Source: Alsobacter ponti | Lineage (GTDB): Bacteria; Pseudomonadota; Alphaproteobacteria; Rhizobiales; Beijerinckiaceae | Direction of reading: 5' to 3' | DNA: 64,000 nt | NCBI RefSeq assembly: GCF_024294805.1 | Contig: NZ_JANCLU010000011.1 | Location: 1 to 64,000 of the forward strand | In this document: in pieces, positions 51,882 through 63,210 of the stretch | Numbering within the stretch: the first letter of the stretch is position 1 | How the letters are laid out: each line of letters opens with the position of its first letter | Notes under the pieces: model-generated | Database searches by the model: none | What the model was told of the DNA's origin: nothing | Seen by the model: the letters and a program-made list of their open reading frames with translations, nothing else | Position numbers and translations under genes: made by a program

Positions 51882-52649
51882 TCAGCCCGCGCCGAACAGC
51901 CGCGCGTAGCGCGTCAGCGTCGGCTCGTCCGTCAGATCGATGCGAAGCGGCGTCACCGAAACCCGCTTCTCGGCGATGGCCGCGAGGTCGGAGCCGTGCT
52001 CCGGCGTCATCGGCCCGCGCGAGAAGGCGATCCAGAAGTAGGGGTTCCCGCGCCCGTCTCGCCGCTCCTCGAGCCTGAGCAGGTCCTGCGAGCGCCGCCC
52101 CTGCGTTCCGACCGCCACGCCGGCCGCTTCCTCGGGCGCGCAGTCCGGAAAGTTGACGTTGACCAGCACGTGCTGGGGAATCCCCGCCTCGATCAGCCGG
52201 CGCACGATGCCGGGCCCAAGAGCCCGCGCGCACTCCCACCGGGGCGACTGGCGGCTCGTGGGCCCATAGGCCTGCGACAGCGCGATGGACGGGATCCCCA
52301 GGATCGTCCCCTCGATCGCGCCCGCCACCGTCCCCGAATAGGTGACGTCCTCCGCCACGTTCTGCCCGCGATTGACGCCCGACAGGACGAGGTCGGGCCT
52401 GGCGTCGGCCAGCAGATGGCGGACGCCCATGATCACGCAATCGGTCGGCGTGCCCTTCACCGCGTAGTGGCGCGGGGTCACTTCGCGGAGGCGCAGCGGG
52501 TCGTTGAGCGAGAGCGAATGCGCCACCCCAGACTGGTCCGTTTCCGGCGCCACGATCCAGACGTCGTCGGTGAGCGCGCGCGCGATCTCCTCGCAGACCT
52601 TGAGCCCCGGCGCGTGGATGCCGTCGTCGTTGGTGACGAGGATGCGCAT
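51882..52649 (-). CDS. surE: 5'/3'-nucleotidase SurE
   Basis: A 255-residue nucleoside-monophosphate phosphatase. The metal site is [14 protein letters not shown] (Asp8, Asp9), with the conserved Ser in [11 protein letters not shown] and Asn in [23 protein letters not shown]. The length is standard. Its ATG stands 1 nt after the serS stop, so it is co-transcribed with and probably coupled to serS, and pcm follows 12 nt later. Confidence 0.96.
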   Translation of the reverse strand: MRILVTNDDGIHAPGLKVCEEIARALTDDVWIVAPETDQSGVAHSLSLNDPLRLREVTPRHYAVKGTPTDCVIMGVRHLLADARPDLVLSGVNRGQNVAEDVTYSGTVAGAIEGTILGIPSIALSQAYGPTSRQSPRWECARALGPGIVRRLIEAGIPQHVLVNVNFPDCAPEEAAGVAVGTQGRRSQDLLRLEERRDGRGNPYFWIAFSRGPMTPEHGSDLAAIAEKRVSVTPLRIDLTDEPTLTRYARLFGAG

Positions 52650-52650
52650 G

Positions 52651-54783
<2,133 letters not shown>

Positions 54784-54787
<4 letters not shown>

Positions 54788-55518
54788 CCGGCGCTACCTT
54801 CATCGTCCTGTGTCGGAGGGGTAATCGCCGTCTTGCGGGCGGTGCGCCGCTTCGGCTTGGGCGTTTCGGGCTGCTCGTCGGTCGATACCGCCGCCACCGG
54901 CTCGGCTTCCGCGACGACGGGCTTGCGCTTGCGGCGGGGGGCCGGCGTTTCCGCGAGAGCGGGCGCGGGTTCGAGAGCGGGCGCGGGTTCAGGCGCGGCT
55001 TCGGCCGGCGTGGCGGCCGGGGCTTTGCGCGGGCGCTTGCGCTTCGCGGGCTCGGACGCGTCAGCCGCCTCGACCGGCGCAGGCGCGGGCACGGACGCGG
55101 GCCCGACGGGAGCGGGCTCGGGCGCGAACGCCGCCGCGATCTGGTCGGGGGTCAAATCCGGAACGGGCGGGGGCTCGGGAATGGCGAGCGGCTCGACGGC
55201 CGGGCTCGCCGCCGGCGTCTCGGTCGCAGCCGGCTTGACGCCTTCGACGGCGCCACGAATTTCATCGCGAATGGTCTGGATGGGATTGAAGCCGGAGCCG
55301 ACCGACTGATTCAGCCCCTCGACCGTCTTGCGCGCCTCGTCCAGCTCGGCCTCGCGCATCGCTTCCTGGATCTGGCCCTGGAAATCCGCCGCCATGCGAC
55401 GGATCTTCGTCATGGCCCCGCCGACCGTCCGCAAAACGCCCGGAAGCTCCTTCGGCCCGATGACGACAAGCGCCACCGCCCCGATGAGGACCAGTTCAGA
55501 CCAGCCAATATCCAACAT
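54784..55518 (-). CDS. tatB: Sec-independent translocase TatB
   Basis: A 244-residue TatB. The N-terminal helix MLDIGWSELVLIGAVALVVIGPKELPGVLRTVG is diagnostic (Glu8, Gly-Pro hinge), and an amphipathic helix follows (MTKIRRMAADFQGQIQEAMREAELDEARK). The C-terminal half is a long Pro/Ala/Glu- and Lys/Arg-rich tail ending PTQDDEGSAG, longer than in E. coli but common in rhizobia. The tatA-tatB gap contains a terminator-like hairpin, which may lower TatB relative to TatA. Confidence 0.95.
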
Positions 55519-55539
55519 GCGCCAACGCCGTTCCGCAGA

Positions 55540-55572
55540 TCAAACCGAAACGGGGCGTCCGCGACGCCCCGT
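55540..55572 (-). terminator. Attenuator-like hairpin between tatA and tatB
   Basis: A perfect 10-bp stem (55550-55559 with 55563-55572, 3-nt loop). On the minus strand the T-rich TTTCGGTTTG follows. It lies in the 105-nt tatA-tatB gap, so it can end part of the transcripts after tatA. Confidence 0.65.
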
Positions 55573-55623
55573 CCGTCGTATCGACCCGGGAGCCCCCCTG
55601 AGGTCGTCAGTCGGCCTGGGCCG

Positions 55624-55863
55624 TCAGCCCACCTTGCGCTCGACGGGAGAGGCCGTCGCGGGGTCGGCCGCGTGGCTCTCGATCGCCTTGGCGGACACGG
55701 TGGACTTCTCCGCCTCGGCGGTCTCCTCGTCGGACATCCCCTTCTTGAAGGCCTTGATGCCCTTCGCGACGTCACCCATCAGTTCAGACACCTTGCCGCG
55801 CCCGAACAGAAGCATGACGACCACGCCCACAACGATCCAGTGCCAAATGCTCACGCCACCCAT
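55624..55863 (-). CDS. tatA: Sec-independent translocase TatA
   Basis: A 79-residue pore-forming subunit. [43 protein letters not shown] in outline gives the short membrane helix, the Phe-Gly hinge and the amphipathic helix of TatA. It precedes tatB by 105 nt and follows the orphan ABC ATPase gene by 66 nt. TatA is normally needed in large excess over TatBC. Confidence 0.96.
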   Translation of the reverse strand: MGGVSIWHWIVVGVVVMLLFGRGKVSELMGDVAKGIKAFKKGMSDEETAEAEKSTVSAKAIESHAADPATASPVERKVG

Positions 55864-55929
55864 CAGCGAAACTCCAAAGGCGACATCGGCCCGCAGGCGA
55901 CAGCCGCTACCTCTCGACTGAAGTCGAAC

Positions 55930-57042
55930 CTAGGCTTCCGATGCGGCAAAAACAAGAACCTCCTCCGCGTCGAAGTCGACCCCCACGGTCGCGCCCTCGA
56001 CGGCGTGGGGGCATCCGCGCATGCGGGCCCGCAGCGGGGCGTCGAGACCCTGCGTGGCGATCTCGACCAGATCGACCTCACCGAGGAACCGCCGCGAGAT
56101 CACACGGCCGGGCAGGCAGAACCCCTCCGGCACGACCCGTACACCCTGCGGGCGGATGCAGACGGTGGCCGGTCCGTCCGGCACGCCCGCAGCGGCGAAG
56201 ACACCGAGCGGCGTGCGCACGCGGCCCGACTGAACGACGCCGTCCACTTCGTTGAAATCGCAGAAGAACCTCGCGGCCGCGAGATCGACGGGACTTGTGT
56301 AGAGCGACGCCGCCGCGCCCGCCTGAACCACCCGACCCGCGCGCATCAGAACCACCCGGTCCGCGATCCGCATGGCCTCCTCGGGGTCGTGCGTCACGAT
56401 GACGGTCGTCGCCCCCATTTCTCGCAGCAGCGCCACCGTCTCCTCGCGCACCGCGTCGCGCATGCGCCGATCCAGGTTCGAGAAGGGCTCGTCCATCAGG
56501 ATCACGCCCGGGCGCGGCGCCACCGCGCGCGCCAGCGCCACGCGCTGCTGCTCGCCTCCCGACAATTGATGCGGATAGGCCTTGGCGTAGCGCTCCATGC
56601 CGACGCGCGACAGGGCGCGGCGCGCGGCGGTCAGGGCGTCCGAGGTGGCGAGCGCCTTGAGCCCGAACAACACGTTGCCGAGAACGTCGAGATGCGGAAA
56701 CAGCGCGTAGTCCTGGAACATCAGCCCGACGCCCCGCTCCTCGGGAGGCACGAACCGGCCCGGACCCGCGACCTCGCGGTCATCAAGCGAAATCCGGCCC
56801 TCAGCCGGGGTCTCGACACCGGCCGCCAGCCTCAGCAGCGTCGTCTTGCCGCAGCCGGACGGGCCGAGCAGACAGACCACCTCCCCGGCTTCGACCACGA
56901 GGTCGATGCCGCGCAGCACGCGCTTGCCGTCGTAGTCGTGACTGACGTTCGAGAGCGCGAGGCGCGCGGGAATGGCCGCTCCGGCCGTGCCCCGCTGCCC
57001 CCAGCGCCGCGCGGCTCCCCGCCCCTCGTCCGCAGCGCTCAC
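55930..57042 (-). CDS. Orphan ABC transporter ATP-binding protein (Fe3+/spermidine type)
   Basis: A 370-residue importer ATPase of the FbpC/PotA type. Walker A is GPSGCGKTT (60-68), signature LSGGEQQ (160-166), Walker B ILMDEP (181-186) with the switch His in VTHDPEEAM. A C-terminal TOBE-like domain follows (about 250-370; TVCIRPQGVRV, GRVISRRFLGEVDLVEI). No permease or binding protein is adjacent. The GTG start overlaps the scpB stop (GTGA), coupling it to a condensin gene. The transporter it serves is unknown. Confidence 0.88.
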   Translation of the reverse strand: MSAADEGRGAARRWGQRGTAGAAIPARLALSNVSHDYDGKRVLRGIDLVVEAGEVVCLLGPSGCGKTTLLRLAAGVETPAEGRISLDDREVAGPGRFVPPEERGVGLMFQDYALFPHLDVLGNVLFGLKALATSDALTAARRALSRVGMERYAKAYPHQLSGGEQQRVALARAVAPRPGVILMDEPFSNLDRRMRDAVREETVALLREMGATTVIVTHDPEEAMRIADRVVLMRAGRVVQAGAAASLYTSPVDLAAARFFCDFNEVDGVVQSGRVRTPLGVFAAAGVPDGPATVCIRPQGVRVVPEGFCLPGRVISRRFLGEVDLVEIATQGLDAPLRARMRGCPHAVEGATVGVDFDAEEVLVFAASEA

Positions 57043-57815
57043 GCGGTGCTCTCGGAATCGAGCGGTTCGTCCGTCCGGTTCTCGACCTCCCGGGCGATCT
57101 CGGTGAAGAGATCGTCGCCGAGCGGGTCCTCGTCCTCGCGCAGCGCCGGATCGTCGGAGGGCGCCGGAACGCCGAAGCCGGGCGGCAGGCGGCCGTCGAG
57201 GAAGCCGGAGCCCTTGAGTTCGTCGAGGCCCGGCAGGTCGTCGATGCGCGACAGGCCGAAATGCACCAGGAACTGCTCGGTCGTGCCGTAGGTCACCGGC
57301 CGGCCGGGCGCGCGCCGGCGGCCGCGCAGGCGAACCCAACCTGTTTCGAGCAGCACGTCGAGCGTGCCCCGGCTCAGCGACACGCCCCGGATATCCTCGA
57401 TCTCGGCGCGCGTGACGGGCTGGTGATAGGCGATGATCGACAGCGTCTCGAGCGCCGCCCGCGACAATTTGCGCGGCTCGACCGCCTCCCGCGAGAGCAG
57501 GTAGCCGAGGTCGTCCGCGGTGCGGAACGCCCATTTCCCCGCGAGTTCGACCAGATTGACGCCCCGCGAGGCGTATTCCTTCTGGAGAGTGCGCAGCACG
57601 CTCAGCACGGGCACGTCGCCCGGCAGCCGGCTGGCGATCGCTTCGGCGGCCAGCGGCTCGGACGAGGCGAACAGCAGGGCTTCGCCGATCCGGCACGCTT
57701 CCCCGAACGCCCGCAACGCCGCGGCGTCCTCGGCGACGTCCCGCGCGACGGCTTCGAGCGCCCCGGTGAGAGCCTCGGCCTCGTCGTCCTGGATCGCGAT
57801 GGCCAGTGATTTCAT
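57039..57815 (-). CDS. scpB: Segregation and condensation protein B
   Basis: A 258-residue winged-helix subunit of the SMC-ScpAB complex. Visible are IGEALLFASSEPLAAEAIASRLP, the wHTH segment SRAALETLSIIAYHQPVTRAEIEDIRGVSLSRGTLDVLLETGWVRLRGRRRAPGRPVTYGTTEQFLVHFGL in outline, and an acidic C-terminal tail. With ScpA it bridges the SMC heads for chromosome compaction. It lies 29 nt after scpA and overlaps the ABC ATPase gene. Confidence 0.95.
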   Translation of the reverse strand: MKSLAIAIQDDEAEALTGALEAVARDVAEDAAALRAFGEACRIGEALLFASSEPLAAEAIASRLPGDVPVLSVLRTLQKEYASRGVNLVELAGKWAFRTADDLGYLLSREAVEPRKLSRAALETLSIIAYHQPVTRAEIEDIRGVSLSRGTLDVLLETGWVRLRGRRRAPGRPVTYGTTEQFLVHFGLSRIDDLPGLDELKGSGFLDGRLPPGFGVPAPSDDPALREDEDPLGDDLFTEIAREVENRTDEPLDSESTA

Positions 57816-57844
57816 GACGGGTCCATGTCCTTGCGACCGCGCGA

Positions 57845-58627
57845 TCAGGCCGCCCGCGAGCGGATCCAGATCGGCGCGAACGCCCTCTCCTGCTGCACCT
57901 CCAAGAGGCCTTCGCGCACCATCTCGAGCGTCGCCGAGAACGCGGAGGCCCTCACGGTCGCGCGCATCGACGGCTCGACCACGAAGCGTGTGAGATAATC
58001 ATCCAGGACGGTCCAGTCCACCGCCTGCCCGACGAGCCGCTCCAGCGCCTGCCGCGCCTCCACCAGAGACCAGAAATGGCGCTTCTTCATGGTGACGCGC
58101 GAGAACGCGTGCTTTTGCCGCTCCTGCGCGTAGGCCTTGAGCAGATCGTAGAGGCTCGCCTCCCAGGCCGGCGTCCTGGTCACGACGACAGGCTCCGGCA
58201 TGCCGCGCGCGAAGACGTCCCTGCCCAGACGATTGCGCTCGACGAGCTTGCGCGAGGCCTCGCGGATCAGTTCGAGCCGTTGCAGGCGGAACGCCAACAT
58301 GCCCGCCATGTCCTCGGCGCTCGGTTCGCCGGCCTTGGGCGGCTCGGGCAGCAGCAACCGCGACTTCAGAAACGCCAGCCAAGCCGCCATGACGAGATAG
58401 TCGGCGGCAAGCTCCAGCCGGAACCGCCGGGCCTGCTCGATGAAGGTCAGGTATTGTTCGGCGAGCGCCAGGACCGAGATCTTGTGGAGATCGACCTTCT
58501 GGCGTCGGGCGAGTTCGAGCAGCAGGTCGAGCGGCCCGGAGAATCCTTCGATGTCCACCACCAGCGAAGGTTCGGAATCGCCCTTTTCCAGCGGTACGGG
58601 ATCGTCGAAGTCGAGCTGGCGGCTCAT
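57845..58627 (-). CDS. scpA: Segregation and condensation protein A
   Basis: A 260-residue kleisin. The N-terminal LVVDIEGFSGPLDLLLELARRQKVDLHKISVLALAEQYL is the diagnostic segment that binds the SMC neck, and the C-terminal winged helix (about 200-255, VRASAFSATLEMVREGLLEVQQERAFAPIWIR) binds the SMC cap. It follows nagZ by 62 nt and precedes scpB, as in most alphaproteobacteria. Confidence 0.95.
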   Translation of the reverse strand: MSRQLDFDDPVPLEKGDSEPSLVVDIEGFSGPLDLLLELARRQKVDLHKISVLALAEQYLTFIEQARRFRLELAADYLVMAAWLAFLKSRLLLPEPPKAGEPSAEDMAGMLAFRLQRLELIREASRKLVERNRLGRDVFARGMPEPVVVTRTPAWEASLYDLLKAYAQERQKHAFSRVTMKKRHFWSLVEARQALERLVGQAVDWTVLDDYLTRFVVEPSMRATVRASAFSATLEMVREGLLEVQQERAFAPIWIRSRAA

Positions 58628-58689
58628 GCCGTGGCCCTTGGCTCCTGCTGATTCGCGGGCCCGACGCCCGTCGAATCAACTTGGCCGGG

Positions 58690-59715
58690 TCACGCCGCTA
58701 CGGCAAGCGCGGCGTCCAGCCGCGCGCGGGCTTCCACAACATCTAGTGGCTCCGGCCGATGGCGGATCCTGCCCATGGCGGCTTCGACCCTCCGCAACGT
58801 GATGTCGGAGAGGTCCGGGGCGGCTTCGGCCACCTCGCGCATCTCCTCCATCGCGCCGTTGCAGTGCAGGACGACATCGCAGCCGGCGGCCAGCGCCGCC
58901 TCCGCCCTGTCGCGAAACGAGCCGCTCAACGCCTTCATGGAGAGGTCGTCACTCATCACCAGCCCGTCATATCCGAGCTCGCCCCGGATGATCCGGGCGA
59001 ACACCTCCGGAGAGGTGGTGGCCGGCCTCGCGGCGTCGATGGCCGTGAACACGACATGGGCGGTCATGGCCAGCGGCATATCCGCCAGCATGGCGAAGGG
59101 CGCGAAGTCCCGCGCGCGCAGTTCGTCGAGCGGCGCGTCGACCACGGGCAGGGCCTCGTGGCTGTCCGCGCGGGCGCGACCGTGGCCGGGCATGTGCTTC
59201 ATCACGGGAAGGACGCAGCCGGCCATCAGGCCGTCTGCCGCCGCCCGCCCAAGCACGGCGATGGCGTTCGGATCGTCGGCGTAGGCGCGGTCGCCGATGA
59301 TGCCGTGGGAGCCGGGGACGGGGACGTCGAGGACGGGCAGGCAATCGACCGAGATGCCCACCTCGCGAAGATCCCGCGCCATGAGCGTGGCGGACAGCCG
59401 CACCAGCTCGCGGGCCGCGAGAGGATCGTTGGCATGGACCGACGCCAGCCGGCGAGCGGAGGGATAGTTGGGCCAGTGCGGAGCGGCGAGCCGCTGCACG
59501 CGGCCTCCTTCCTGATCGACGAGGACGGGAGCATCCGTCCGGCCCACGGCGTCGCGGAAGGCGTCGGTCAGCGCGCGCAACTGGTCCGGGCTTTCGACAT
59601 TGCGCCGGAAGACGATCAGGCCCCATGGCTGCGCGTCCCGAAAGAACGCGGCCTCGTCCGCCTTCAGCGCCACCCCGGCGCAGCCCGCAATGAAGGCACG
59701 CGCGGCCATCGTCAC
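58690..59715 (-). CDS. nagZ: Beta-N-acetylhexosaminidase NagZ
   Basis: A 341-residue GH3 enzyme that removes GlcNAc from anhydro-muropeptides during cell-wall recycling in the cytoplasm. The catalytic signature is KHMPGHGRARADSHEALPVVD, with the histidine proton shuttle in DSH; the nucleophile Asp is in LVMSDDLSMKAL. VDQEGGRVQRLAAPHWPNYPSARRL is also typical. Its product GlcNAc could feed the nag cluster at 20-25 kb, but needs a kinase not seen here. It lies 19 nt after the SPOR gene. Confidence 0.95.
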   Translation of the reverse strand: MTMAARAFIAGCAGVALKADEAAFFRDAQPWGLIVFRRNVESPDQLRALTDAFRDAVGRTDAPVLVDQEGGRVQRLAAPHWPNYPSARRLASVHANDPLAARELVRLSATLMARDLREVGISVDCLPVLDVPVPGSHGIIGDRAYADDPNAIAVLGRAAADGLMAGCVLPVMKHMPGHGRARADSHEALPVVDAPLDELRARDFAPFAMLADMPLAMTAHVVFTAIDAARPATTSPEVFARIIRGELGYDGLVMSDDLSMKALSGSFRDRAEAALAAGCDVVLHCNGAMEEMREVAEAAPDLSDITLRRVEAAMGRIRHRPEPLDVVEARARLDAALAVAA

Positions 59716-59734
59716 GCTCCGGGGCGCGTCGGTT

Positions 59735-61219
59735 TCAGCTCTTGGCGACGAAGCACTGCCCGCCCGCGGCCTGAAGGCGCGAGCACAACGCGGTCGCGTC
59801 CTCCTTGGTCAGGCCCATGACGCGCACGCGGTAGAGCGTCTTGCCGTTCACGTCGGCCTTGCGGATGGCCGGCGTGACGCCGCCCAGTTCCGCCGAGAAC
59901 CGCTTGGCGAGACGGCTGGCGGCGTCCTGTGCCTCCTGCTCGGAAGGCGTGCCGGCGAGCTGCACAGCCCAGCCGCCGGTCGCGGCCGCCGTGTCCTGCT
60001 CCGGAACCATCGGCTGCGCGGAAGCCACCTGGGTGGGCGCGGCCGGACGGCTCGGCGGGCTGGCCGTCGTGGTCGGGGCGGGCTTCGGAGCGGCCGGCGT
60101 CGCGGCGGGAGTCGCTCCCGCGCTCTCAACGCGCGGACGCGGCACCGGCGTCGGCGCGGGACCCGTCGCCGTGGCGCTGCTCGTTGCGCCGCGGGCGGGA
60201 GTCTCGTTCGTCGAAGCGCTGGAGGTGGAGACAGGGGTGAGCAGCGGGCCGGTGGAGGTGGACGCGCTGGGCGCGGCGGCGGGGATCGGAGCCGGCGCGG
60301 CGGGCGCGGAGACCGGCGCCGAAGCGGCCGCGACGACGCGCGGCGCCGATGCTTCGGGCGCTCCGTCGATCACGCTGCCGTCGGGACGAACCGAGACGGT
60401 CTTGACGCGGCGCGGCTCGCCGAGGCCCGGGAGAGGTCCTGTCGGCTCGGGCTTCTGGGCGGCGACGCCGGACGTCGAGGTCGTCGTGGCCGGGCCGGAC
60501 GCCGCAACGGGGCTCGGGGGCGAAGCGCGCCGCGCGGCCGCGAGCACGTCGACAGGCTGCTCCTCGCCGTTGACGACCTTGGCCGTCTTCGTGTCTTCGG
60601 TGTTCTGCTTGTTGTAGATCTGGCGGTCCTGGTTCGGAACCACCGTGCCGCCCGGATCCTCCGGCTGCACCTTTGACGGCCCGGTTTCGGCCTGGATGAC
60701 CGGCGGCGCGCCGGCGATTTTCATGACCGAGCTGTTGCGGGACACGGCGATCGCGCCCGCGCCGACCACGGCGAGCCCGATGACGCTGAGAGCGAGCACC
60801 TTCCTGACGCGGCCGCGACGACGCACCGGCGGACCGACATAGTCGATGTCATCGGAGCCGTAGTCCTGGTCGGAATAGGTGGGGCCGTGGTCAGCGGACG
60901 CCTGGCTTGCGCCGCGGCTCTCGAGCTCGCGGTAGATGTCGTTCTCGTCGGAAGCCGGGCGGTGCGGCGAACGGGCCAGCTGCTCCAGCTCGTCTTCGAA
61001 GCCGGCATGAGACTGGGGCGCGGGCGCCTGGGCCTGGGCCTGGCGCGGACGGTAATCCTCCTGCCCCACGATCCGGGCGAGTTCGGCCAGCGGGTCGTCC
61101 TTGGCGGCGTGGCTGGCGGGCTGGGCCGCGGAAGGCGCGCGCTGCCCGGCCGCCTCGCGCAGCTGCCGCTCGAGCTCGTCGAGGTCGATGGCGGGCCGCT
61201 GCCTGTTCTGATCGGTCAT
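59735..61219 (-). CDS. SPOR domain inner-membrane protein
   Basis: A 494-residue septal-ring type protein. An acidic cytoplasmic N-terminus (about 1-130) precedes one membrane helix (VLALSVIGLAVVGAGAIAVS, about residue 145), a long periplasmic Ala/Pro/Ser/Thr linker, and a C-terminal SPOR domain (GGWAVQLAGTPSEQEAQDAASRLAKRF to LYRVRVMGLTKEDATALCSRLQAAGGQCFV). SPOR domains bind denuded glycan strands at the division site. The start is ATG 61219; an ATG at 61231 has its GGAGA too close. It stands between argS and nagZ, the usual place. Confidence 0.9.
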   Translation of the reverse strand: MTDQNRQRPAIDLDELERQLREAAGQRAPSAAQPASHAAKDDPLAELARIVGQEDYRPRQAQAQAPAPQSHAGFEDELEQLARSPHRPASDENDIYRELESRGASQASADHGPTYSDQDYGSDDIDYVGPPVRRRGRVRKVLALSVIGLAVVGAGAIAVSRNSSVMKIAGAPPVIQAETGPSKVQPEDPGGTVVPNQDRQIYNKQNTEDTKTAKVVNGEEQPVDVLAAARRASPPSPVAASGPATTTSTSGVAAQKPEPTGPLPGLGEPRRVKTVSVRPDGSVIDGAPEASAPRVVAAASAPVSAPAAPAPIPAAAPSASTSTGPLLTPVSTSSASTNETPARGATSSATATGPAPTPVPRPRVESAGATPAATPAAPKPAPTTTASPPSRPAAPTQVASAQPMVPEQDTAAATGGWAVQLAGTPSEQEAQDAASRLAKRFSAELGGVTPAIRKADVNGKTLYRVRVMGLTKEDATALCSRLQAAGGQCFVAKS

Positions 61220-61359
61220 GGACGCACCCATTCTCCGTAGCCGGGGCGCGCCGAAACGCCAGCCGGAAATTCAAGCCGCCCCGAACCGGTCCTAGCGGAA
61301 ATGCCTCGACGGCGACATACGCACCGACCCGCATGCCGGGACAGCGCCTCACCGTGCGG

Positions 61360-63111
61360 TCAGCGCATTTCCTCCGGCGCGGCAACCCCCAGGATCGCCA
61401 GCCCCGACGCAAGGACGGACATCACGGCCTTGACCAGCGCCAACCTTGCGTAGGACGACATTTGATCAGTTTCGATAACAAAGCGTAAATGCGGCGCTTC
61501 TTTGCCCTTATTCCAGAGGGCGTGAAATTCACTCGCGAGATCATACAGGTAGAAAGCGATCCGATGCGGCTCATGAGCCGCCGCCGCTGCTTCGATCTGT
61601 CGCGGAAATTGAGCCAGCCGCCGGATCACGTCGAGTTCCCCGGAGTCGCTGAGCACAGATAAATCAGCCGAGGCCAAGCTCTCGTCGGACACCGGCCCGA
61701 ATGCCGCGGCCGCCTGGCGGAACACCGAATGGCAGCGGGCGTGCGCGTACTGCACGTAGAAAACCGGGTTGTCTTTCGACTGCTCGATCACCTTGGCCAG
61801 GTCGAAGTCGAGGGTCGCGTCGTTCTTGCGGAACAGCATCATGAAGCGGACCGCGTCGCGCCCGACTTCATCCACCACATCACGCAACGTTACGAACTCG
61901 CCGGCCCGCTTGGACATTTTCACCGGCTCGCCGTTGCGGAGCAGGCGAACGAGCTGGCAGAGCTTGACGTCGAGGACGCCCCGGCCCGCCGTCACGGCTT
62001 TGACGGCGGCGTTCATGCGCTTGACGTAGCCGCCATGGTCGGCGCCCCAGACGTCGATCATCACCGCGAAGCCGCGCGCGAATTTCGAGGCGTGATAGGC
62101 GATATCGGACGCGAAATAGGTGTAGGAGCCGTCCGACTTGAGCAGCGGACGGTCCACGTCGTCGCCGAAGGCGGTGGCGCGGAAGAGGGTCTGCTCCCGG
62201 TCCTCCCAGTCCTCGACGGGCTGGCCCTTGGGCGGCGCGAGGCGTCCCTCGTAGACCAGGTCGCGCGAGCGCAGGTCGTCGATCGTCTCGCGGATGCGGT
62301 CGACCGGGCCGCTCGACAGCGACCGCTCCGAGAAGAACACGTCGTGGCGAATGTCCAGCGCCGCGAGGTCGGCGCGGATCATGTCCATCATCATGTCGAT
62401 GGCGGTCTGGCGCACCAGCGGCAGCCACTGCGCCTCGTCCTGGGTCAGCAGCGCGTCGCCATGGGCGCGCGCCAGCGCCTCGCCGACCGGCTTCAGGTAG
62501 TCTCCCGGGTAGAGCCCCTCGGGGATCGACACCGTCTCCCCCAGCGCTTCGCGGTAGCGCAGATAGGCGGAGCGGGCGAGCACGTCGACCTGCGCGCCCG
62601 CGTCGTTGATGTAGTACTCCCGCGCCACGTCCTCGCCGGCGAATGCGAGCAGGTTGGCCAGCGCGTCGCCGAACACGGCGCCGCGGCCATGGCCCACATG
62701 CATGGGACCGGTGGGGTTGGCCGAGACGTACTCGACGTTGACGCGCTCCGCCCCGCTCCGCGGGACCCTTCCAAAATCGCGACCCTGCGCCACGCAGGCC
62801 GCCACGACGCGGCGGAAAACGGCCCCTTCGAGCCGAATGTTGATAAAGCCGGGCCCCGCGACCTCGGCCGACACGACGTCCGGATCCTCGGCGAGCGCGG
62901 CGGCGATCCGCTCCGCGAGCGCGCGCGGATTGGACTTGGCTTCCTTCGCAAGCACCATCGCGGCGTTGGTGGCGAGATCGCCGTGCGAAGCGTCGCGCGG
63001 AGACTCGACAACGACCTTGCCGGTGTCGAGCCCGGGCGGCAGAGCGCCCTCGCGACCGAGCCGTTCGATGATCGCGGCGAGACGGCTCTGGAATTCGTCG
63101 AAAATGTTCAT
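61360..63111 (-). CDS. argS: Arginine-tRNA ligase
   Basis: A 583-residue class I synthetase. The HIGH-type motif is [21 protein letters not shown], and the KMSKS-type motif is [13 protein letters not shown]. The N-terminal Add-1 domain and C-terminal DALR anticodon-binding domain ([40 protein letters not shown] in outline) frame the catalytic core. The last helix ends in [17 protein letters not shown]. It lies between dgt and the SPOR gene, as in many rhizobia. Confidence 0.97.
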   Translation of the reverse strand: MNIFDEFQSRLAAIIERLGREGALPPGLDTGKVVVESPRDASHGDLATNAAMVLAKEAKSNPRALAERIAAALAEDPDVVSAEVAGPGFINIRLEGAVFRRVVAACVAQGRDFGRVPRSGAERVNVEYVSANPTGPMHVGHGRGAVFGDALANLLAFAGEDVAREYYINDAGAQVDVLARSAYLRYREALGETVSIPEGLYPGDYLKPVGEALARAHGDALLTQDEAQWLPLVRQTAIDMMMDMIRADLAALDIRHDVFFSERSLSSGPVDRIRETIDDLRSRDLVYEGRLAPPKGQPVEDWEDREQTLFRATAFGDDVDRPLLKSDGSYTYFASDIAYHASKFARGFAVMIDVWGADHGGYVKRMNAAVKAVTAGRGVLDVKLCQLVRLLRNGEPVKMSKRAGEFVTLRDVVDEVGRDAVRFMMLFRKNDATLDFDLAKVIEQSKDNPVFYVQYAHARCHSVFRQAAAAFGPVSDESLASADLSVLSDSGELDVIRRLAQFPRQIEAAAAAHEPHRIAFYLYDLASEFHALWNKGKEAPHLRFVIETDQMSSYARLALVKAVMSVLASGLAILGVAAPEEMR

Positions 63112-63210
63112 GAAAGACGTGTGTCCCGGCGGCGGAGCGGTCCGGCCGAACGCAGCCGCGCGCGCGCCGGCGTTCCCTCGTGACCGCTTCCGTGAAAGTC
63201 GAACGCGCGC

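Noticed and set aside
55930-57042. The orphan ABC ATPase as the missing ATPase of the amino-sugar importer
   Set aside because: It resembles Fe3+/spermidine-type ATPases rather than the sugar (MalK/UgpC) type and is 28 kb away. Sharing cannot be excluded but is not supported.
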